From positions 156,457,278 through 156,521,277 of the forward strand of contig CM037879.1 in NCBI GenBank assembly GCA_021292165.1: a stretch of 64,000 bases of DNA. Direction: 5' to 3'. This document shows, piece after piece, positions 57,354 to 64,000 of the stretch (position 1 is its first letter; each line of letters begins with the position of its first letter). The notes beneath the pieces are model-generated. The model saw nothing but the letters and a program-made list of their open reading frames with translations, made no database searches and had not been told where the DNA came from. This DNA is from Shinisaurus crocodilurus (taxonomy: Eukaryota; Chordata; Lepidosauria; Squamata; Shinisauridae). A program made the position numbers and the translations under genes.

Positions 57354-57450
57354 CTGTGGAAAATCCATTAAAGAAGAAAAGACAGAATTGCTGTACAATG
57401 CCTGCTAATTGCTAGCACTAGGAGTTGTCCATCTGGAAACACTCAAAACC

Positions 57451-57818
57451 CTGGGTGTCCGTGGAAACCTGATACATCTTCATTGTTTAACCACCTGTCT
57501 AACTCAAAGGGGCAATGTGTGATCTACAAAGGAGATGTATGATTTGCTTTGTATGTGCTTTTATTCTCTGCATACAGTTAAATGTGTTATGCTGATGTGC
57601 TTAAATCAATTAATTTGTGAACCCTTGACCTAGTGTTGTGTGGTTTTGTCTCTGTTCAGCTGGAATCTAAATGAACCTGTAGCTACTGTAATTGGCGTAA
57701 GAAGTGTTACACCACTGACAAAGAGCATAGTTTTAAAGAAAAGATACATATTTTAGGGTAAGAATTATGGAGATACCTCATTGCCAGGCATAATTTTTAC
57801 AAGTTTGTTAAAGATCCT
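57451..57818. other. Intergenic, nothing recognised
   Basis: No gene or repeat recognised. Confidence 0.45.
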
Positions 57819-58534
57819 CAAGTCTCTGTTTTGCTCTGCACATTTTCTAGTGTAGAAAAGGTGCCTATCTCAAAACTGTCTAGCACATTACTAATCACTT
57901 TCTGAAGCAATTTTAATGCTTCAAAATTAATAGCATTAAAAAATCAGTGATTATCAAACAAGACTTTGATACCTTATATCCCTTTTTCTTGGTTGGCCAA
58001 ACCATGGAAATGCTAGTTGACACGTCCTTTTAATTCAATTTACAAACATGTCTAATAGTGACTGATTCCTGGCGAACATTTGCAATAAAATGGAAGAACT
58101 GGATGAAGTTGTTGGAAATGTGACAAGGAGGAGATTTTTTACCACTGTTGGCAGTGTAAAGAAGCCAAAAGATTGGGGGAGGGGGGGGAATCTAACAGCA
58201 ATAAATAAAATTCTTAATGAAAGACCACCTGCTGACCAGAAGGTATTCTAGCTAAGTGACTAAGAATAAAAAGACTCTCCCCTTTTATATTATGATGTGT
58301 GTGGTTGTGGGGCAGGTGGAATGGTCTGGATAGTCTCTTGGAGGTCCCTCCGAACCCTGTCTGAGTTTTGGCAGAATCTAGGCAACTAGAATCTTATATA
58401 GATAGTAAAATGGACTCTTTTGATTAAAAAAAACCCTACCAAATTCTGCAGAAAGTGATTAGTAATGTGCTAGACAGTTTTGAGATAGGCACCTTTTCTA
58501 CACTAGAAAATGTGCAGAGCAAAACAGAGACTTG
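57819..58534. repeat. Exact 86-bp inverted repeat with 544-bp spacer
   Basis: 57819-57904 and 58449-58534 are perfect reverse complements (arms start CAAGTCTCTGTTTTGC and end ACTAATCACTTTCTG). Identity stops sharply on both sides. No target duplication flanks the pair and no ORF lies in the spacer. It could be a foldback-type element, a recent inverted duplication or an assembly artefact. Confidence 0.95.
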
Positions 58535-59035
58535 CAGCATATATTGACTTGAGAATATAAGATTAAAGTACAGTAGTTGTCTCTGTTAATAAATTATCTG
58601 AGCAGTTTCAGGATTTAGATAACAAAAGTCCCTGTAAATACCTTGCTTTGTGGTGATGAAGCCTGCCAATTGACAATGGTTCATGCTATCAGGGTGGAAG
58701 GGGCCACGTTATAGGCAGTGCACCTAGGGGTTAGGCCATTTAGAGGGTGCACTATCCCTTCTTTCTTGCATCATCTGCTCAGCTTACCTCTCATCAGAGA
58801 ATGAGAAATAAGGGAGTCCAGGGTGCAAGAGTCAGGAACAAGAGGCAGGCATGAAAGTCAGGAGATGTTGAGAGAAGAGGCAGAGCTCCATGCTTGCAGT
58901 AATATTAGCAGAGAGAATTCCCCTGCCTGAAACAACCTTTGCTGGCTGCAGCTTCAGTACCTGACTCTCATCAGCATCAAACTACATGTTGTGTTAAACG
59001 CATGACCACATTCAACCTGTCACTTTATATTTACA
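58535..59035. other. Intergenic, nothing recognised
   Basis: No gene recognised. Confidence 0.45.
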
Positions 59036-59506
59036 CTAGCTGTTGCCCACAGCTTCGCTCGCATGGATTTTAGGATTTGGGACTCCCCACACACAACAGT
59101 CAGTCATTTAAAAAGTTTCCCTCCCTTTTCATCCCCTTGGAGAACATTCTAAATGACCTAGGGGAGATTTGCATACCCACTCCTATTGGCCCCTGCAGGA
59201 ATTCATACAAACTTTCTAAGTGTTGCATGGGCTATTTGCATAAATGCTCCTATTGGCTCCTGCAGCAATTATGAGGTGAGGCCGATTTCCATAACTGCTC
59301 TCCTGTTGTTTTGCCCATAGGAGATATGAGAGTGGGGCAATTCCCCCCCCCTTTTTTCACCCCCTTAGGGATGGAATTTCCAAAAATCCTTCCTTAGTGG
59401 GTGCCTACATCATAAAAACAATGTTCCTTCAAAATTTCATGTTCCTAGATTAAATGGTTTGAGCTGGGCATTGATGAGTCAGTCAGTCAGTCAGTCAGGA
59501 CTTCTT

Positions 59507-59540
<34 letters not shown>
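59036..59540 (+). repeat. Unclassified retroposon-like repeat with GTCA and TA tail
   Basis: It starts TAGCTGTTGCCCACAGCTTC, followed by GCTCGCATGG. It contains partly repeated blocks (TTTGCATA...CTCCTATTGGC...CCTGCAG, about 59168-59300). It ends with (GTCA)n at 59479-59498 and (TA)n at about 59510-59538. The ending resembles widespread animal retroposon tails, but I cannot name the family. Confidence 0.5.
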
Positions 59541-59541
<1 letters not shown>

Positions 59542-59904
59542 TCACAGGGGGCAGATCAGGATCGTGGCTGAGGGGAAGGAGGTTTACCATGCCATGGTCC
59601 CAATGCAAATTGCTCTGCTGAAATTACTATTTGCTGCATGAGGAAAATTGCTATGTTGATTGTTGAGCTTTCAAATGAGGGTGATGGAGCTGCTGTTGCA
59701 ATGGACAAAGGAAAGGAAGATCAGGTAAGGGTGCCTCATTATGCCAGCATGTGCCAAAAGCACAATTCTCATCTTTCCCTTTGCTCACTATGCCATACGA
59801 AGCAGCTCCCCACCACCACAATAACCACTTAGTTGCACAAAGTGGGAGTTGGCCAGTTGCTGCCCTTCCCACTCCAGAAAGAGCCTGTGGGTAAAGTGTT
59901 CGAC

Positions 59905-60122
59905 TTGGGGTGCTTCCAGGTGCTTTCACACTGCCTCAATAATGGATGTTTACAGGAGGTCCAGATGACAACTTCTTCTACTCATAACCCTTCCATGTTT
60001 TCTTGCCACTTCTTCTGTCTTTCTCCTTAACACAGAAAATCCATTAAGGAGAAAAAGATGGAACAGCTGGCTCAATGCCTTCTGACTGCTAGTGCTAGGA
60101 GCCATCCATCTGGAAGCACCCT
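59905..60122 (+). mobile_element. GGGTGCTTCCAGATG-family MITE, complete copy
   Basis: The ends GGGTGCTTCCAGGTG and CATCTGGAAGCACCC are inverted repeats. The interior has TCTCCTTAACACAG, AATCCATTAAGGAG and CTGCTAGTGCTAGGAG. It is the reference for the split or diverged copies at 2485, 14026, 30537 and 52976. No clear target duplication. Confidence 0.75.
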
Positions 60123-60199
60123 AATTACTACATGGAAGCACCCAATGAGTGGGGGGGAAATGGATTCAAATTACCACAAAGCCATGAAGCTCATTGGGC

Positions 60200-60540
60200 C
60201 AAGGCAGCCAATCACAATCTCTCCGCCTAACCTTGGGCAAGACACCCTTAATGGGCCCCTCCCCCTCAGTGACTCTACTTTCCCATCAGCATTGTCACCT
60301 GCTGCTGCTACTCCTCTTCCTCATCATTGCTATCACCTGCTTGCTTGCCGGGCAGAGAGCCAATGAGCATGCAGGCAATGGCATCTGATGCTCCTCCTTC
60401 ATGCCATCACCATTGTCTGGGCCAGAGTGAGAAGCAGGTGAACAAGCAGGTTGCAGTGGTGAAGAGAAGGAGCAGGTCTGGGATCTCTTATCAGTGGGCC
60501 CTCTGTGGGGGTATGGGCCCTCAGCATGTGCCTAAGTATG
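60200..60540 (+). repeat. Unclassified interspersed repeat, copy B
   Basis: It matches copy A (30146-30536) through TTGGGCAAGACACCCTT, TCATCATTGCTATCACC, GAGAGCCAATGAGCATG and GGTGAACAAGCAGGTTGCAG. Confidence 0.65.
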
Positions 60541-61372
60541 CTTGTAGGATTGTTGTGGGGAAAAAATGGGAGGGACAACTACTTACAGTGTTCTGAGTTC
60601 CTTAGAAGGGTAGAATAAAAATATAAAAATTAGGCAGTCCCACAGGATTTTTCTTTATCAATAATGTTGGGATATCTTAAATATTCCCCCTACCCCCCGA
60701 CATCACAGAGGTCTTCCTTTCTGAGAAGCAGAGAGAGAGAGAGAGAGAGAGCAATATTCTAATAGTTAATGGGAAAGAGGGAGTGAATAAAAAAACTCAC
60801 ATTTGTTGGTTTTCCTCTCCCCTCCCCATTACTTTTTACTCTTATATCATGTCTAATAGATTGTGAGCCTGAGGTCAGGTCTTACAGTACTTAGAAAATT
60901 TGTGGTGCTTTACAAGTGAACAACAACATACATATGAGGAGTTCTAAGCTGCTGGCATCAACAGAATGTAGAGAACACATAAAGGAAATTTTGGAAGCCA
61001 TGGCCAGGGAAATCAAAAAGATAGGCAGACCCTCAAGGGGAAAGAATTTCATATATCAAGTGGACTTTAGAAGCTAAATCTAGGTCTACTATCATGATCA
61101 CTGTAACAACTCATTTTGGTTGAACTCCCTTTTCTCCAGTGAAACATTTAGTGAGACACGGGTTCTGTTTTTAGTCACTTTATATATTAGATTTTTGCAT
61201 TTCTGTCATGGCCTATAACCAAAATGGAAATACTACTGAACTGAACTATTAGGGGAGCACGTAAAGGGGCAGAACAGAAACTGTACCATATATTGAAGAC
61301 TAGATGGCTTCACTTTAGAGATGGGGCACAGAACAAGCTAGAACTGAAGATGCATTTAAACTTTAAATTTAA
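60541..61372. other. Intergenic with GA microsatellite
   Basis: A (GA)n run is at about 60729-60750. No gene recognised. Confidence 0.5.
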
Positions 61373-61456
61373 AAGTGCAATCCTATGCATGTTTAGACAG
61401 AAAATAGTCCTACAACTCCCAGCATTCCCCAGCCAGGCATGCATAGGATTGCACCC
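61373..61456. mobile_element. Harbinger-like palindromic MITE, short copy
   Basis: AGTGCAATCCTATGCATG and CATGCATAGGATTGCACCC are inverted; the family is that of 15787-15918. TTA follows the right end (61457-61459) and TAA precedes the left. Confidence 0.65.
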
Positions 61457-61866
61457 TTAGGTATAGATTTTCTGGTCCAAATCAGAAGCCAACGGGATAG
61501 TTTTGTTTAAAAATCAATAACAATGGACTTTAGTTCAGAACACTTTGTGGCACAATTCTGGAACGATGTTCCATTAACCTTCACTTCAACTTTTGTCTTA
61601 ACTTTCTCTGACACAAATAAACATACATTTAAAAAATCCATGATGTATGGAGCCATTGGTTACTGAGGGGAACTTCTATCTAAATTTTTAAAATTTGAAG
61701 GACAAACTATATTCACATTTTAGATTAATATAAATGGCTTTCATTGAACAGTTGGAATATCAAGAAATAAAGACCCTAGGGTCTTTCCCCCTCCCTTTAT
61801 TTATTTCATCACTATACTGCCCAATAACCAAAGCTCTCTGGGCGGTTAACAACATTTTATACAAAA

Positions 61867-61868
<2 letters not shown>

Positions 61869-61904
<36 letters not shown>

Positions 61905-61981
61905 AATATGTGCGTGTGTGTGTGTGTGTGTGTACACGCATGCGTGTGTGTGTACACGCATGCGTGTGTGTGTGTGTATAT
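61869..61981. repeat. (TG)n microsatellite with ACACGCATGCGTGT units
   Basis: Pure TG from about 61870, then two copies of TGTACACGCATGCGTGTGTG (about 61930-61975). Alternating purine-pyrimidine throughout; the open frames across it are not coding. Confidence 0.95.
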
Positions 61982-62335
61982 ATGGTATATATTCTCTGAA
62001 TTTTATCTTGGGAGTCTGTTCATGGTTTTCTGTATGATTTACTGGTATTGCTGTGCCCTTGGTTTCTTCTCAGTCTCAGGCAAATTGCTTAATGACTGGG
62101 TTTGGGTTACATATTATATATCTTTGACTGTCTAGCTAGCATATGTCCAAACTTATTAAATATATATTTTTAAAAGATTAGAAATTCACAAACAGTTCAG
62201 GTGGGGGTGGCAGAGAGACTTGTGTCACTTGTCACCAGTGATAGCACAGGGCAGTCCATCAGTCATTTAGCTCAGCATAAAACAGATGTCACAGGCAATA
62301 TCTAATACGAACCCATGGCCACTGCAATAAGCCAC

Positions 62336-62575
62336 CTTCCCCAGCCTGGTGCACTCCAGATGTTTTGGACTTCAACTCCCACCAGGTCCAGCCAGCATGG
62401 CCAATTGTCAGGAATTCTGGGAGTTCTAGTTCAAAACATCTAGAGCAGGGCTTTCCAACCTTGGGTCCCCAGATGTTTTTGGCCTACAACTCCCAGCATG
62501 CTGGCTGGGGCCAAAAACATCTGGGGACCCAAGGTTGGAGAGCCCTGCTCTAGAGGGCACCAAGCTGAAGAGAGC
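62336..62575. mobile_element. Palindromic MITE split by another MITE
   Basis: The outer arms CCTTCCCCAGCCTGGTGCAC / GGCACCAAGCTGAAGAG and CCAGATGTTTTGGACTTCAA / TTCAAAACATCTAGAG mark a family like that at 2082. The right arm is interrupted by 62446-62547. Confidence 0.75.
62446..62547. mobile_element. Palindromic hAT MITE (102 bp) inserted in a MITE
   Basis: The ends CAGGGCTTTCCAACC and GGTTGGAGAGCCCTG are flanked by ATCTAGAG (62438-62445) and CTCTAGAG (62548-62555), 7 of 8 matching. Same family as 10397-10532. Confidence 0.9.
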
Positions 62576-63640
62576 TGCAATAAACACACTAGTGGGAATG
62601 GGGAGATTGCAGCGACAAGATTTTTATGGGTGTGTTTTTGTGTTAAAATGCCATGAATATGATGCCTGCTTTACTGATTAATGAAGTCTGGATTTAAAAA
62701 TAAACCACACACACAACTTTCCTCTACTCGAAAAATGCTCTGTCTGAAAAAAGAGGGCTGGCACAAATAATAATCTATAGCTTCTATGATGATGCAGACA
62801 GCTGAGCCCAAGAATGCTGTGTGTGTGTGTGTTGCTGTACCCCAAGTCCAATCCAGGAGGTTGTTGGTTAATAAAAAGACCTGTTCCGCAGAGTGTGCCT
62901 GATAGCCAACATGTGGCAGGAGGTAAGGCTGGAACTGACATTCTCAGTAACCTTGATGTAAAAGGTCAGATTGAGGCTTATATCCAGTTTTCAAGGTAAT
63001 TAACATTAAACTTTTGTGTGTGCTTGGTCTAGGCAACTGTGCACTTAAGGAAACGCAGTCCGTGCAAGCAAAACCCATATGAGGTATTGATCCAGATCTG
63101 CAACAAGCCCAGCAGCAGTCAGATCACTGCAACAGTCATTAAGCAGTTTAAGAACCATGATTTAGCAAGACTGTCCTTTCTTGGGCTGGTAATGCTTTAG
63201 ATTGTTTGGTCAATATGATATGGGACCACTCTTTTGCACTTATTTGCCAATTGGGAAGACTTTAGTTTACAAAACAAACAGGCACCTACATGTTATAATG
63301 AAGTCAGTCCTTCAGCCTAGGCAATGAATCACAGAAAAATAACCACATACACAGATCATGTATTTATTCTATATTTTGTAAACAGCTTTATAAACTACTA
63401 CTGTTTACAAGATACTACCCATGATAAATGTGTGTGCATAAATGCAATCCACTGCACAATTCGTCAATGTAAGCACAATTAGGCCCTTTTAAATCCCATG
63501 TATTTCAATGGAAGATAGTTCAATGAGCCCTCTCCAGTTAAAATCAAAGTTATTAACTTTGGCTGGATCATACCCATAGATATGGACAGGAGAACCAGCA
63601 ATTTTTGCCTAAATTCTCTGAAAATCACTTTGAAGCTTGT
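62576..63640. other. Intergenic, nothing recognised
   Basis: A short TG run is at about 62818. No gene recognised. Confidence 0.5.
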
Positions 63641-63647
63641 TTTTGAT

Positions 63648-64000
63648 CTTTTATGCCTCCATCAAGAGCCCAGTTAGGACTGTCCATTGATTGATTGATT
63701 GGAGGTCCTCAAATGGGCACCCAAAGCAGCTTACAAAGGAGTATTAATTAATTAATTAATTAATTATATTTATACCCCACCTTTTTTTCCTGCAAGGAAC
63801 CCGAGGTGGCTTACATAATCCTCCTCCTTTTCATTTTATCCTCACAAACAACCCTGTGAGGTAGGTCAGGCTGAGAGTTTTTTTTTAAAGTGCAGTAAAC
63901 AAATAATAAGTAAAACAATAAATAAGAATTAAAATAGAGTAGTAGCATAATCAATATTAAAAACAGAGATGCAGTAAGAATGACAGGTCAGACAGTCTGA
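63648..64000 (-). mobile_element. L2/CR1-type LINE 3' region, copy 2, split by a SINE
   Basis: It matches copy 1 (50967-51180) on both sides of a SINE: TTTTATGCCTCCATCA ... CACCCAAAGCAGCTTAC, and after the SINE TTTTTTTTAAAGTGCAG. It runs off the window end. Confidence 0.65.
63741..63879 (-). repeat. CORE-type SINE tail, 5'-truncated
   Basis: Only the CORE-like middle (GGGTTGTTTGTGAGGAT on the minus strand) and tail (GTGGGGTATAAATATAA) remain, ending in a (TTAA)n run (63743-63765). It interrupts the LINE copy. Confidence 0.85.

Larger units (their letters stand above)
52976..57450 (+). mobile_element. GGGTGCTTCCAGATG MITE split by a CR1 and by a hAT
   Basis: The left piece (about 52976-53020) starts CAGGGTGCTTCCAGATGAGG. 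The middle piece (about 56878-57004) and right piece (57354 to about 57450, CACTAGGAGTTGTCCATCTGG) align in order with the uninterrupted copy at 59908-60122. The intervening segments are the CR1 and the hAT at 57005-57353. Confidence 0.72.

Overview
The window is vertebrate genomic DNA, most likely from a squamate reptile (lizard or snake). This rests on the repeat mix: a nearly intact CR1 LINE, a reptile-type L1, L2-like LINE remnants, tRNA-derived CORE-type SINEs, a 5S-rRNA-derived SINE with a CR1 tail, and very many small hAT-like elements with 8-bp target-site duplications (TSDs). The background is AT-rich and non-coding. No prokaryotic-style gene clusters, CRISPR arrays, tRNA genes or rRNA genes are visible.

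One host gene is recognisable: RAD51AP2, on the minus strand at 25123-29561. It has a giant first coding exon (29561 down to 26730), a short second exon (26038-25937) and a terminal exon (25241-25123) carrying the RAD51-binding motif shared with RAD51AP1. All exon junctions are phase 1 and join in frame. Inside the giant exon the frame changes once near 28,665. This is either a 1-base frameshift (mutation or assembly error) or an unusually short 56-nt intron.

Layout. 1-25 kb: intergenic DNA with SINEs, hAT MITEs (two at 6.06-6.68 and 7.18-7.34 kb share ends), a GAGTC-rich hAT family (partial at 5 kb, complete at 14.1 and 18.6 kb), GC-rich elements at 16.8-18.1 and 20.8-21.4 kb, and a short L1 tail at 19.6 kb. 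25.1-29.6 kb: RAD51AP2, with a CpG-rich patch in its last intron. 29.6-36 kb: repeats plus a TATA/GC-box pair near 33.19 kb. 36.07-42.65 kb: a GC-rich hAT element split by a 5.7-kb L1 that inverted on insertion (twin priming). 42.6-53 kb: L2 remnants, two LTR-like stretches and SINEs. 53.0-56.9 kb: a CR1 with two open ORFs, itself inside a split MITE. 57.8-58.5 kb: an exact 86-bp inverted repeat. 59-64 kb: more repeats and microsatellites.

Most of the biology here is mobile-element nesting, which gives relative ages directly from TSDs and interruptions. I found no convincing novel gene system. The items most worth checking are the RAD51AP2 frame break, the exact 86-bp inverted repeat, the intact CR1, the 5S/CR1 SINE in the L1 5' region, and the CpG patch in the RAD51AP2 intron.
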